Assembly: GCF_003606345.3 (NCBI RefSeq)
Contig: NZ_CP031844.2
Span: forward strand, 1,363,501-1,427,500
Reading direction: 5' to 3'
Origin: Bartonella krasnovii
GTDB taxonomy: Bacteria; Pseudomonadota; Alphaproteobacteria; Rhizobiales; Rhizobiaceae
Length of the DNA stretch: 64,000 nt
Of this stretch, positions 17,996 to 28,798 are shown piece after piece. Under the pieces are notes generated by a model, which was not told where the DNA came from, made no database searches, and worked only from the letters and a program-made list of their open reading frames with translations. Made by a program: the position numbers and the translations under genes. Numbering within the stretch: position 1 is the first letter of the stretch; every line of letters starts with the position of its first letter.

Positions 17996-18840
17996 TACTG
18001 AAGTGCCCACATGATTGCTTGTGGTCTATAACCATGACGTTCTAGAAAAGTATGCAAAGCTTGCTTATCCACCACACCATTTTGCATATAATCATAACAA
18101 TGAATCCCTCCCATAATATAAAGAGCATCAAGACCAAATTGGGCCGCTCCTTTAATATCCGTCAAAAGACCATCACCAATCGCTAAAACTTGACTTTTTG
18201 TTACTGTTCCACGCATTTTTTGAAGTTTTTCAAAGGCACACTCATAAATAGGGGCATGGGGTTTTCCAGCGATGCGGACTTCCCCTCCTAATTGTTGATA
18301 AAGACGTGCCAATGCGCCAGCACACCAAAATTCCTTATTTCCATAATGAACAATCACATCAGGATTAGCACAAATAAATGGTAAATTCCGCGCTCTTATG
18401 CGACGAAACATCGCCTCATAAGCAGAGGGGTCTTCTTCAAAGTCTTCAAGAAAACCGCTACAAACGACAACAGAAGCCTCCCACTCTTCAACAAATTCAC
18501 ACGTCAATCCTTCAAACAGCACCAAGTCACGTTCTGGACCGATGAAAAAAACTTTACGTGGCGCAGCACAAATGAGATCCTGTGTGACATCCCCTGACGT
18601 GATAATGGCATCATAATAGTCACGATGAACATTCATGCTTTGTAATTGAGCCGCAACATCTTCCCGGAGGCGAGGAGAATTGGTCAATAAAATGACCGTT
18701 TTTCCCATTTGTCGAATTTTATACAACGCTTTCAACGCTGGTTCAAATGCCTGTATACCATTATGCACAACACCCCACACATCACAAAAAACAGCATCAT
18801 AACGTTCTATAACAGTCTCAATATGGGTAAGTTCATTCAT
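17995..18840 (-). CDS. HAD-superfamily (class IIA) hydrolase
   Basis: 281 residues, starting MNELTHIE at the ATG at 18840. The first catalytic motif is FCDVWGVVHNG (residues about 18-28, nucleophile Asp), motif II is the LLTNSPR segment near residue 52, and the last is AIGDGLLTDIKGA near 220. These fit the NagD-like TIGR01459 family found next to ribF in Rhizobiales. The substrate is unproven; relatives act on sugar phosphates or nucleotides. It is coupled to ribF by a 1-nt TAATG overlap, so a role near flavin nucleotide metabolism is an inference from context. An upstream ATG (18864) lacks a better ribosome site. Confidence 0.85.
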   Translation of the reverse strand: MNELTHIETVIERYDAVFCDVWGVVHNGIQAFEPALKALYKIRQMGKTVILLTNSPRLREDVAAQLQSMNVHRDYYDAIITSGDVTQDLICAAPRKVFFIGPERDLVLFEGLTCEFVEEWEASVVVCSGFLEDFEEDPSAYEAMFRRIRARNLPFICANPDVIVHYGNKEFWCAGALARLYQQLGGEVRIAGKPHAPIYECAFEKLQKMRGTVTKSQVLAIGDGLLTDIKGAAQFGLDALYIMGGIHCYDYMQNGVVDKQALHTFLERHGYRPQAIMWALQ

Positions 18841-19887
18841 GGGGGACCTATCTCTCTTTGTCATTGATCAAGCTGTCTTTTACTTCAAAACTACTTAGCG
18901 AAAGATAAGACTTCTGTCATCTGCTTTCTCAAACCATATCCCAACTTTGCATCACTTATTAAAGATCATAAGAAATGATAAAATAAATAAGGTATCAAAA
19001 GCCTGTGCAAAATTCTAAAGCGCTTTATAGCAAAAGCTTATCATTCCACAATACTCATTTTCTTCATAAAAACTTCAATTCCAACAACAACTGCGTTGAT
19101 ACAGCTTTTTAGCGAAAGCACTCAAGTTCTTAATTTGAAAATAAACAGATAAAAAACGCTTTAAAATTACTTCCTTAAGGATAAAATCCTTAAATTTATA
19201 ATTATCGTTTATTCTTCAAACCTCATGGGAATCCCAAATATCTTTTCTCATTTCAAAATCTATTTATATTGAATCAATCAAAACACTTCGTTTTCCCATT
19301 CATTAAGTAGAAGAAATAATAAAAACACTTAAAGATAAAGAATAAAATCTCTCAAATTCAAATGTAGAAACTATCAAAGTATTTTGAACGAACAAAGAGT
19401 ATGTGGCATCTATGCCGTCATGCATCTTTTTTTCAGTAAAGATAGAAACATGGCATTTATCCTACATAGAAGCTTTACCTTGATACATTTCACGTAGCAT
19501 CATTCGTAAAATACGTATGAGAATTGAGAAAAATCTTTTAAAAATAAGCAGGTATAGACAACAACCAAATCTATTTTGTTTTGAGTATGTTTTGCATGAA
19601 GAATATCCATTTATGAAGATTTTTTCCTCTCTCATCATGATATCTCAACCACATAAGAAAAACCATTTTGGTTATTGATCAAAGACCTCTTTAGTTCTTC
19701 CCTAGGGCGCTTAATCTTAAATCCATGGGGGGGCTCCCTTCATCAAATACAGGGCTGAGAACATAAGTTTTGTAAGTGAATTTTAAAAAAATTTGAAAGG
19801 CAAACAGTCTCTTAATTTAAGAAATCTCTTCATTCTAAAAAAACAATTTTTATTGCTAATCTCCTAAAATTACTTTACACATCAAAA
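18841..19887. other. Gene-free stretch with duplicated flank
   Basis: No gene supported. About 19255-19500 weakly resembles the dispersed intergenic repeat ('gaatcaatcaaaac' core). About 19555-19887 is the second copy of the flank seen upstream of 6115, including the AATTACTTTACACAT block that probably holds the promoter of the leader RNA. Confidence 0.55.
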
Positions 19888-20100
19888 GATGTTTTGGTCG
19901 CATACGCAACGACCAATAGGGAAAACAAGCCCGAAACCTCGATACATAAATTTATCCCGCTTTGCGGGTATCCCGGAATTCCGGGAGTTTTTGCTATGTC
20001 CAGGTGTGTCTTACGCACTAAAAGCAAAAAGCTGATTCGAGGTCAGTGCTTGTTACTCCCGGAATACTTATGCGAGGGCGCTCGCAACCGGAGGGGGCAA
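19888..20100 (+). ncRNA. Brt-like structured leader RNA of XRE gene
   Basis: About 88% similar by eye to the leader at 6571, keeping the GGTCG...CGACC hairpin, the cccggaattccggg palindrome and the GCGAG...CTCGC hairpin next to the ribosome site. Base changes between copies fall mostly in loops or outside stems, which supports the RNA rather than a protein being conserved. Confidence 0.72.
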
Positions 20101-20454
20101 ATGCAAACTCAGAACCTTAATATTGATCTTTTTGTCGGTAAAAAAATTCGCTTGAAGCGAAAAATATTGGGAATGTCTCAAAAAACCTTAGGAGACGCTT
20201 TAGGGGTAAGTTTTCAACAAATTCAAAAGTATGAAAAAGGCTTAAATCGTGTAAGTGCAGGGCGCTTAAAGGAAATTTCCGATATCCTAAATGTTCCGGT
20301 TTCCTTTTTTTACACGGATATTATCACAAAAGAAAACACCTCGTACCCTCATGAAGAAGTCGCATCAAACAGAGAAGAATTTTTGCTTTTAAAAAGTTTT
20401 AGAATTCTGACATCTGCCAAACAGAAAGCCATTTTAAAATTAATTTCTGATTAG
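20101..20454 (+). CDS. XRE-family transcriptional regulator (Trp-like), intact
   Basis: 117 residues from the ATG at 20101, preceded by ggaggggg. The longer open frame that begins upstream runs through the structured leader and is not credible. Residues about 15-70 form a Cro/XRE helix-turn-helix (IRLKRKILGMSQKTLG, then ALGVSFQQIQKYE as the recognition part); the C-terminal 45 residues are charged and may serve oligomerisation. It is the only uninterrupted member of three copies in the window. Recalled knowledge: in B. henselae such proteins, each behind a Brt RNA, bind DNA and influence badA. No adjoining target is evident here. Confidence 0.85.
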   Translation: MQTQNLNIDLFVGKKIRLKRKILGMSQKTLGDALGVSFQQIQKYEKGLNRVSAGRLKEISDILNVPVSFFYTDIITKENTSYPHEEVASNREEFLLLKSFRILTSAKQKAILKLISD

Positions 20455-21106
20455 CATTAAAGCGTTTTAAATGATTTTTATCCTGTAATCTGCTTTCTGT
20501 TCTAAAAACAAAACGCTTGCAACTTATATCACAGCGCATTTTTTCAAATTCTCTTTGATTGACTTCCTACGATAGGAAACACAATATTTTCTTTTCATAA
20601 GCCTTCATACTGCTTCATAAATATTCCTCTGACAATATCTTAAAACACATCATGGCAAGAGCACTAGAGACATCCATGAAAACAATTCATGATACAAGCC
20701 TTAAAATGTTGAGCAACATGTCTTTGGGCTGCTCCAAACTTGGAAAGGTTCTATCCTCTCCACCTCCCCTGTTTTAAAAGGACCAGCGACAATCTAATGT
20801 CGTCTCTAACAGTTTCACTGAGCTAACTTCAACCTCTCAAAGGACAATATTCCATGTAACGCTACGCGCAAAAATGTCCTAAAAATCTAGTCTCCTACAC
20901 ACCTTTTAAGCACAAAAACGTTTCAATCTAGTTCAGTCTGTAAACAATGCGATAATCCGGCTTTTTAAGTGAACACATTGACTTGCTTTATTTCATATCA
21001 CCTTCTATATCACCAACCTCAAAGAACAGCATTTCATGAGATTGTCAGATTTGTCCTGATCTCACACATTTTTGTAATAAACATCAAGGAAAATCAATAA
21101 AATCAA
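20455..21106. other. Gene-free stretch
   Basis: Duplicated 3' flank of the XRE gene up to about 20670, then nothing recognised. 'tcagtctgtaaacaat' near 20935 is echoed near 10580. Confidence 0.45.
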
Positions 21107-21832
21107 TCAAGGGCTTGCAAACGGGTTATAAGATCCATTATCTCGTCGCCACTTGAAGGGTTCGGTGAAGTCGCTTGACCAAAGACCAATCTTATTGTTA
21201 CGTGCTTTTTCTTCTGCATGATGATACTGTGTTGGAAGAGGATTTTTACCCTCCTTTGGGAGCACCAACATCCCTTCTGTAAGACCTGCCTCAGCTAAAT
21301 CAATCCCTTGAACAAAACATTGCGCATAATAAATACCATTGTGCATAAAAGCCCGTTTACAGGATAAATCCTGACCAAGTGTTTTGGTGACAAGCCAAGC
21401 CGTTGTAACCGCACCGCAGGGCCATTCTTGATCCTTTAATTTTGCTTTTTGGCGTGGTGCACATGTATCCACACCATAAAGATGAATATCACGGGTTATA
21501 TGGGAGCGCCAAGATTGTGCAGAAGGCGTTAGTAATTTAAATGTAACCCCACTTGTAACCGATGCCTTACCATGAAAAACAACCATATTATGCACACCAT
21601 CATTTGATACAATACTCTTCTGTCGATCAAACGATGGTTCATTTTTTTCTAAGGACTGTTGGATAATCGATTGACTTAATTTTTTTTCTTTCTTGTAGAG
21701 ATCTACAATATCTTGGATATCTTGCGTTTTTAATATTTCAAGAAAGCTAAAATCTATTTTATCTTTATATTGGCTTAATCCCCACACTATGGAAAACATA
21801 ATGTAAATAATAACAATCCATTTAAATAGCAT
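21107..21832 (-). CDS. Membrane-anchored thermonuclease-fold protein
   Basis: 241 residues. Residues 4-20 are a hydrophobic anchor, 25-90 a charged linker, and about 105-230 a staphylococcal-nuclease (SNase/TNase) fold with IHLYGVDTCAPRQ, the GLWS ending typical of these proteins, and AHAEEKARNNK-like spacing before it. The SNase catalytic Arg and Glu positions of the usual R-L-x-G-x-D-x-P-E stretch are His and non-Glu here, so nuclease activity may be lost. It lies divergent from virB2, with 392 bp between the starts. It may act in the periplasm; a link to secretion is only positional. Confidence 0.6.
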   Translation of the reverse strand: MLFKWIVIIYIMFSIVWGLSQYKDKIDFSFLEILKTQDIQDIVDLYKKEKKLSQSIIQQSLEKNEPSFDRQKSIVSNDGVHNMVVFHGKASVTSGVTFKLLTPSAQSWRSHITRDIHLYGVDTCAPRQKAKLKDQEWPCGAVTTAWLVTKTLGQDLSCKRAFMHNGIYYAQCFVQGIDLAEAGLTEGMLVLPKEGKNPLPTQYHHAEEKARNNKIGLWSSDFTEPFKWRRDNGSYNPFASP

Positions 21833-22224
21833 TTCTTAACACACTCGCTAAAAAATTCATATTTTTCTATCCTTTCACATTATTTATCAGCAATCCCCTT
21901 GTTTTTAAAGAAAAAAATATAAATACCTGTGTTGTACGTTAACTACATTTTGTAAATAATAATATTCCTTCTTTTTTGTTTTAATATCGTTTTCTTAATC
22001 AGAAGTACAACTTAAAATTGCCATTTTCATATACCACAATCTTAATTTGAAAAGACTTCTGTCTCTTTAAAAAAAGTATCTGAGAGTGAGAAAATCCACA
22101 ATCAAGACTTTTAAAACAAAAAAACGAGGAGTTTAGACTGTCATAGAATAACAGAATTCTCCAGGGGTTAGAGGCAATGGAATGTCGACAGATGAACAAA
22201 TATTGTTTGTTAAAGAGAGGTAAA
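21833..22224. promoter_or_regulatory. Divergent control region upstream of virB
   Basis: 392 AT-rich bp between the divergent nuclease-fold gene and virB2; the virB promoter must lie here. I cannot place -35/-10 boxes with confidence. Established knowledge: the virB operon of B. henselae is controlled by BatR/BatS and RpoH1, but I have no consensus to point to. Confidence 0.5.
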
Positions 22225-22545
22225 ATGACAGATAGTAGATTTCAGAACATCATTTTTATCGTGACCATGCTGCTTTTTACAGCAGTATTTGTATCCGATC
22301 CTTCTTTTGCTGCTCCTGCTCCTAATGGTGGGGGGTTTGGAAATCTTGATGGTGTTTTAGGCAACATTGTCGCAGTGATGACGGGTCCAACGGCAAGGCT
22401 AATTGCCATTATATGTGTTGCTGGTGTAGGTATTGGTTGGATGTACGGCTTTATTGATTTACGCAAAGCAGCTTACTGTGTTCTCGGTATTGCTCTTGTT
22501 TTTGGTGCCCCCTCTCTTGTCGCTAAATTAGCAGGGACGGCATAA
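22225..22545 (+). CDS. virB2: VirB2, T4SS pilin
   Basis: 106 residues from the ATG at 22225, chosen for the agagagg ribosome site and because it gives a proper signal peptide. The signal peptide ends at SFAAP, followed by a Gly-rich segment and two hydrophobic helices (about 55-75 and 82-100) separated by the short basic loop of pilin subunits. It is the major subunit of the T4SS pilus and the first gene of the operon; virB3 starts directly after its stop codon. Confidence 0.93.
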   Translation: MTDSRFQNIIFIVTMLLFTAVFVSDPSFAAPAPNGGGFGNLDGVLGNIVAVMTGPTARLIAIICVAGVGIGWMYGFIDLRKAAYCVLGIALVFGAPSLVAKLAGTA

Positions 22546-22854
22546 ATGAACGAAGATACCCTTTTCCTTGCCTGTACACGCCCAGCCATGTTTGTTGGTG
22601 TTACAATGGAAGCGATGGCACTCAATGTTATGGCGACATCCATTCTTTTTATTGTGACCAGTGATTTTACCATGTTTGGTCTTGGAGTTGGGATGCACTT
22701 TATTTTGCGTGAAGTGACAAAATATGATCACAACCAATTTCGCATATTATTTGTGTGGCTCAATACAAGAGGAAAACAAAAAAATCTCAGCCGATGGGGA
22801 GGAGGTTCTACCTCCCCCTTACGCCTTGTCCGCACTTATAAGGAACTAAGCTAA
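22546..22854 (+). CDS. virB3: VirB3, inner-membrane T4SS component
   Basis: 102 residues with the VirB3 hallmark LFLACTRPAMFVGV near the N-terminus, two close membrane helices (about 15-60) and a soluble tail including YDHNQFR. It begins on the base after the virB2 stop. VirB3 works with VirB4 in the inner membrane. Length is normal for the family. Confidence 0.93.
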   Translation: MNEDTLFLACTRPAMFVGVTMEAMALNVMATSILFIVTSDFTMFGLGVGMHFILREVTKYDHNQFRILFVWLNTRGKQKNLSRWGGGSTSPLRLVRTYKELS

Positions 22855-22867
22855 AGGAACAAAACCG

Positions 22868-25240
22868 GTGAAACATATGTCAATGATGAAACGGGAAACT
22901 TTGCCTGAAGAATATATTCCCTATATACGTTACATCAACCAGCATGTCATTGCTTTAAATTCACGTTGTTTAATGGTTGTGATGGCTGTTGAAGGTGTAA
23001 ATTTTGACACAGCAGATATTGATCAAATCAATTCTTTACATAACCAGTTAAATACTCTTTTGAAAAATATCGCAGATGAACGGGTTGCTTTATATTCTCA
23101 CATCATTCGCCGTCGTGAAACCATTTATCCAGAAGGTCATTTTCTTTCATCTTTTGCAACAACATTAGATGAAAAATACAAAAAGAAAATGGTTTCGCAA
23201 GAGCTGTATCGTAATGATCTATTTATTTCATTGCTTTGGAATCCTGCAGCGGACAAAACACAGCAATTAGCTTCATTTTTTCAGCGCTTGAGCAAAGCAA
23301 AAAAAACACAATCTGAACCCGATGAAGAAGCTATTCGTAAACTCGAAGAGTTAAGCCAAGATCTCATGCAAGGTTTAGAGGAATATGGAGTCCGTCTCCT
23401 AACAATCTATGAACATGAAGGGCTTTTATTTTCCGAACAAAGTGAATTTCTCCATCAATTGGTGGGAGGAAGACGTGAACGTATTCCTCTGACATTTGGC
23501 ACCATTGCTTCAACGATCTACTCAGATCGCGTTATTTTTGGAAAAGAAACTATCGAAATTCGTCATGAAAGTAATGAACGCTTTGCCGGCATGTTTGGCT
23601 GGAAAGAATACCCTTCTAAAACACGCCCAGGGATGACCGATGGTTTGCTTACGGTTCCGTTTGAATTTATCTTAGCACAATCCTTTGTTTTTAAAAGTAA
23701 AGCGGCCGCCAGTGCAATTATGAGCCGCAAGCAAAATCAAATGATTAATGCAGCCGATCGTGCTAGCTCACAAATTGATGCGCTAGATGAAGCCTTGGAT
23801 GATTTAGAGTCAAACCGTTTTGTTTTGGGCGAACATCATATTTCTTTAGCTGTTTTTGCCGATCACCCCAAAATATTGACTGAGAACTTATCAAAAGCAC
23901 GCTCCCATTTAACCAATGGAGGTGCGGTTATTGCCAGAGAAGATTTAGGATTGGAAGCTGCATGGTGGGCGCAATTACCTGGAAACTTTAGCTACCGTGC
24001 GCGTTCAGGCGCCATTACCAGCAGAAACTTTGCCGCTTTATCGCCCTTCCATTCTTTTCCCGTTGGCAAATTGGACAATAATGTTTGGGGGCCTGCTGTC
24101 GCTTTGCTCAAAACACAAGCTGGTTCACCTTACTATTTTAATTTTCATTATGGTGATCTTGGAAACACGTTTGTTTGTGGTCCATCGGGATCTGGTAAAA
24201 CAGTGATTGTTAATTTTCTTCTTGCACAATTACAAAAACACAATCCAACCATGGTTTTTTTTGACAAAGATCAAGGAGCAGAGATTTTTGTACGCGCTGG
24301 GGGAGGAAAATATAAACCTTTAAAAAATGGACAGCCCACCGGTATTTCTCCCTTAAAGGGCATGGAATACAGCGAAAAAAATAAAATCTTTCTTCGCAAT
24401 TGGATCTTAAAGCTTGTCACAGCTGAAGGGCAAATTGTGACCGAAGAAGAGCGACAAGAAATTGCCAAAGCCATCGATTCTTTAGAAAATTTACCCCCAA
24501 CACAACGCTCTCTTGGTGCGCTTCAGCTGTTTTTTGACAACACATCAAAAGAAGGGATTGCCATACGACTACAACGCTGGATTAGGGGAAATGATTTAGG
24601 ATGGGTTTTTGACAATGATCAAGATGATCTCAATTTAAATGCACAATTCATTGGCTATGACATGACCGATTTCTTAGACAACGAAGAAATTCGTCGCCCT
24701 TTAATGATGTATCTCTTTCACCGCATTCTTGATCTGATTGATGGACGGCGTATCATTATTGTCGTTGATGAATTCTGGAAAGCTTTAGAAGATGATTCAT
24801 TCAAAGCTTTTGCGCAAGATCGGCTAAAAACAATCCGTAAACAAAATGGCATGATGCTCTTTGCAACACAAAGCCCCAAAGACGCTTTGAACTCCACAAT
24901 CGCACACACAATTATTGAGCAATGCCCCACCCAAATATTTTTTCCCAATCAAAAAGCAAATTATAATGATTATGTCGAAGCTTTCAAACTCACTGAACGT
25001 GAATTTGAACTGATACAGTCAGAATTAAGCAGAGAATCCCGTCGTTTTCTCGTCAAGCAAGGACAAAGTTCTGTCGTTGCAGAACTTAATTTACGTGGGA
25101 TGAACGATGAGATCGCCGTTTTAAGCGGCACAACTCAAAATATTGAACTCATGAATGAAATTATAACCGAATATGGAGCAGACCCTAATAAATGGCTGCC
25201 CATATTTTATCAAAGGAGAAAAAACAATGAAAAAATATAG
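22868..25240 (+). CDS. virB4: VirB4, T4SS ATPase
   Basis: 790 residues. The CagE/TrbE/VirB4 N-terminal domain covers residues about 1-400; Walker A CGPSGSGKTVIVN lies near 436 and Walker B IIIVVDEFWKAL near 628, with the LFATQSPKDA segment (about 665) typical of VirB4. It powers pilus biogenesis and substrate passage at the inner membrane. A GTG at 22868 follows an aaagga ribosome site; an ATG at 22877 is the alternative. The 3' end overlaps virB5 by 14 nt. Confidence 0.95.
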   Translation: MKHMSMMKRETLPEEYIPYIRYINQHVIALNSRCLMVVMAVEGVNFDTADIDQINSLHNQLNTLLKNIADERVALYSHIIRRRETIYPEGHFLSSFATTLDEKYKKKMVSQELYRNDLFISLLWNPAADKTQQLASFFQRLSKAKKTQSEPDEEAIRKLEELSQDLMQGLEEYGVRLLTIYEHEGLLFSEQSEFLHQLVGGRRERIPLTFGTIASTIYSDRVIFGKETIEIRHESNERFAGMFGWKEYPSKTRPGMTDGLLTVPFEFILAQSFVFKSKAAASAIMSRKQNQMINAADRASSQIDALDEALDDLESNRFVLGEHHISLAVFADHPKILTENLSKARSHLTNGGAVIAREDLGLEAAWWAQLPGNFSYRARSGAITSRNFAALSPFHSFPVGKLDNNVWGPAVALLKTQAGSPYYFNFHYGDLGNTFVCGPSGSGKTVIVNFLLAQLQKHNPTMVFFDKDQGAEIFVRAGGGKYKPLKNGQPTGISPLKGMEYSEKNKIFLRNWILKLVTAEGQIVTEEERQEIAKAIDSLENLPPTQRSLGALQLFFDNTSKEGIAIRLQRWIRGNDLGWVFDNDQDDLNLNAQFIGYDMTDFLDNEEIRRPLMMYLFHRILDLIDGRRIIIVVDEFWKALEDDSFKAFAQDRLKTIRKQNGMMLFATQSPKDALNSTIAHTIIEQCPTQIFFPNQKANYNDYVEAFKLTEREFELIQSELSRESRRFLVKQGQSSVVAELNLRGMNDEIAVLSGTTQNIELMNEIITEYGADPNKWLPIFYQRRKNNEKI

Positions 25241-25766
25241 CTTAGTAACACTGTTATCTTTTTCTTTTATCCCTCATGCATTATCACAAATCTCCCCGGA
25301 TGCTGATGAATATTATAAACAAGCACTCGAGAACACACAAAAACTCGATATTGCGAAATCAGAAACCGCTGAGAGTATTTATAAGACTGTAACTGAAAAG
25401 ACAAAAAAAATCAACGAGATAAGAGATCAACTTGAACAACTTAAAGCACAAATAAATACAGCAACAACCAAAGCTGAAACTGAAAATGAAAATGAAAAGA
25501 AATCTAAACTTGAAGAATTGCAGAAACTTCAAACCCTTCAGCAAGAACTTCAAGTAAAAGTTTCTCTTCTTCAAGCCGATCTTCAAGCGAATGCTTTAAA
25601 ACTTCAATCTCTTGATATGATTCAAGCCAAAGATACGAAGACAAAAGAAGAGCTGCGTGAAGAAAAGGAGCAAGAAAAACATAAACAACTTCAAGCACAA
25701 TTAAAAGAAAAAGAAGAAAAACTAAAAGAAAAACTTGAAAGCATTGGTACAGATGTCAAACTATAG
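25227..25766 (+). CDS. virB5: VirB5, minor pilus protein (17-kDa antigen type)
   Basis: 179 residues from the ATG at 25227, with aaggag 9 nt upstream and a signal peptide ending near LSQ-IS. The mature protein is almost one long charged coiled coil (Glu/Lys/Leu/Gln-rich, residues about 30-175). In B. henselae the VirB5 counterpart is the immunodominant 17-kDa antigen. It is thought to sit at the pilus tip and contact host cells. It overlaps both virB4 and virB6 at its ends. The assignment rests on position, signal peptide and coiled-coil build more than on strong motifs. Confidence 0.88.
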   Translation: MKKYSLVTLLSFSFIPHALSQISPDADEYYKQALENTQKLDIAKSETAESIYKTVTEKTKKINEIRDQLEQLKAQINTATTKAETENENEKKSKLEELQKLQTLQQELQVKVSLLQADLQANALKLQSLDMIQAKDTKTKEELREEKEQEKHKQLQAQLKEKEEKLKEKLESIGTDVKL

Positions 25767-26751
25767 TCCTCCTACATTTGATAAGTTTTCTCCATTTTCA
25801 AGCATTGCGGGGTATATTTTATACCCCCTCGAAAATGTGATGAACGCAATGGTGAATGGGTTATCTTCTGCTGTTTCAGCGCCCTTAAATCTTGCCGCAA
25901 TCATTTTTATCTTTCTTTATGGCTATAATGTTATGACAGGTCGTGTTGCACTTTCTGCACATAGTCTTCTCAATAATGTTGTTAAAATCGTTGTTGTAAC
26001 AACAATGGCAACGAATGCGGATACATTTAATAGTTATGTCAAAGATGTTTTCTTCAATGATTTGTCCAACGCTATTGGGAATGCGTTAAACAGAAATCCC
26101 ACAAACTCTAATGTTTTTGATTATATTTTGTTAAAGGCAAGTGATCGCTATCAAGAAGTCTTATATAATGCTTGGCTTTTTGAAAAGATCGTTGTGGGGA
26201 TTCTTGGTGCTTTAATGCTTTTCACTGTTATTCTCTTTTGTATAGGTGGTTTTGTTGTCCAAATGTTTGCACAAGTTGCACTGGTCATTATTATAGGTCT
26301 TGGACCTCTGTTCATTAGTTTATATTTGTTCAATGCAACACGAAAATATACCGATGCATGGATTACAACTTTGGTCAATTTTACCATTTTACAAGTTCTC
26401 GTAATCATGCTTGGAACAATTATATGTCAAGTTATCCTACATGTTCTCAGACTTTCATATGAATCAATTTACGTTCTTTTCCCTCCTGTCGTGGTCATTT
26501 CCATCATAGGGGTTATTATCTTCCGTGCACTTCCCAGTATTGCCACGGCACTAGCCTCTGGCGGACCATACTTTAACGCTGGTATCTCTTCGGGAGGACA
26601 GATTTTCACAATGGTTGCCAATAGTGCAAGAGCGAGTGCTAATGCAATAAAAAGTGCTACTTTAAACATCTCAGGAGCTGCCGGTAAAGGTACTGCAAGC
26701 GCAGCAGCAAAAGCAGGAAGCTCTGGAGGGGGGGGTCGTGGACGGTTTTAA
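25753..26751 (+). CDS. virB6: VirB6, polytopic T4SS channel protein
   Basis: 332 residues from the ATG at 25753 (a TTG at 25735 is possible), overlapping virB5 by 14 nt. At least five hydrophobic helices lie between residues about 20 and 275, including the strongly conserved VQMFAQVALVIIIGLGPLFI. The C-terminal tail is Gly/Ala/Ser-rich and ends in Gly-Gly-Arg-Gly-Arg-Phe. A G8 run lies in the last codons; a slip there would change the C-terminal residues. VirB6 forms part of the inner-membrane passage for substrates. Confidence 0.92.
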   Translation: MSNYSPPTFDKFSPFSSIAGYILYPLENVMNAMVNGLSSAVSAPLNLAAIIFIFLYGYNVMTGRVALSAHSLLNNVVKIVVVTTMATNADTFNSYVKDVFFNDLSNAIGNALNRNPTNSNVFDYILLKASDRYQEVLYNAWLFEKIVVGILGALMLFTVILFCIGGFVVQMFAQVALVIIIGLGPLFISLYLFNATRKYTDAWITTLVNFTILQVLVIMLGTIICQVILHVLRLSYESIYVLFPPVVVISIIGVIIFRALPSIATALASGGPYFNAGISSGGQIFTMVANSARASANAIKSATLNISGAAGKGTASAAAKAGSSGGGGRGRF

Positions 26752-26796
26752 GATAAAGGACCTCTTTAAAAGGATAAGTATTTTTGTTTTTTCCTT

Positions 26797-26818
26797 GCGT
26801 GCGCCAAAGGGCGCACGC
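26797..26818 (+). other. Strong hairpin between virB6 and virB7
   Basis: A perfect 9-bp GC-rich stem with a 4-nt loop in a 211-bp gap inside an otherwise overlapping operon. No T run follows, so it is unlikely to be a complete terminator; it may stabilise the upstream mRNA or lower expression of virB7 onward. Confidence 0.6.
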
Positions 26819-26962
26819 GTCATAGCCCTGTTCCATGAAAAACTTAACATCTTGGGCCTTACAACAAAATCAAACACAGTCTTGCATCACATAAACTTGT
26901 AAAAGTGTTCAAAATAAAAGGCTCTCATGCATTGTATTCCAAGATATTTGTGAGTTCAAAAA

Positions 26963-28790
<1,828 letters not shown>

Positions 28791-28798
<8 letters not shown>

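Larger units (their letters stand above)
19555..20670 (+). repeat. Duplicated Brt/XRE module, copy 2
   Basis: Direct repeat of the module at 5780-7350: upstream flank, structured leader, XRE gene, and about 210 bp of 3' flank. This copy has a single leader and the only intact gene. Confidence 0.8.

Noticed and set aside
19894..20100. N-terminal extension of the XRE protein through the structured leader
   Set aside because: The internal ATG at 20101 has a strong ribosome site and the paralogues agree from there; the upstream part is the conserved RNA.
26797..26818. Terminator splitting the virB operon
   Set aside because: The hairpin lacks a following T run, and virB7-virB11 need read-through as no clear promoter is seen; kept only as a hairpin.
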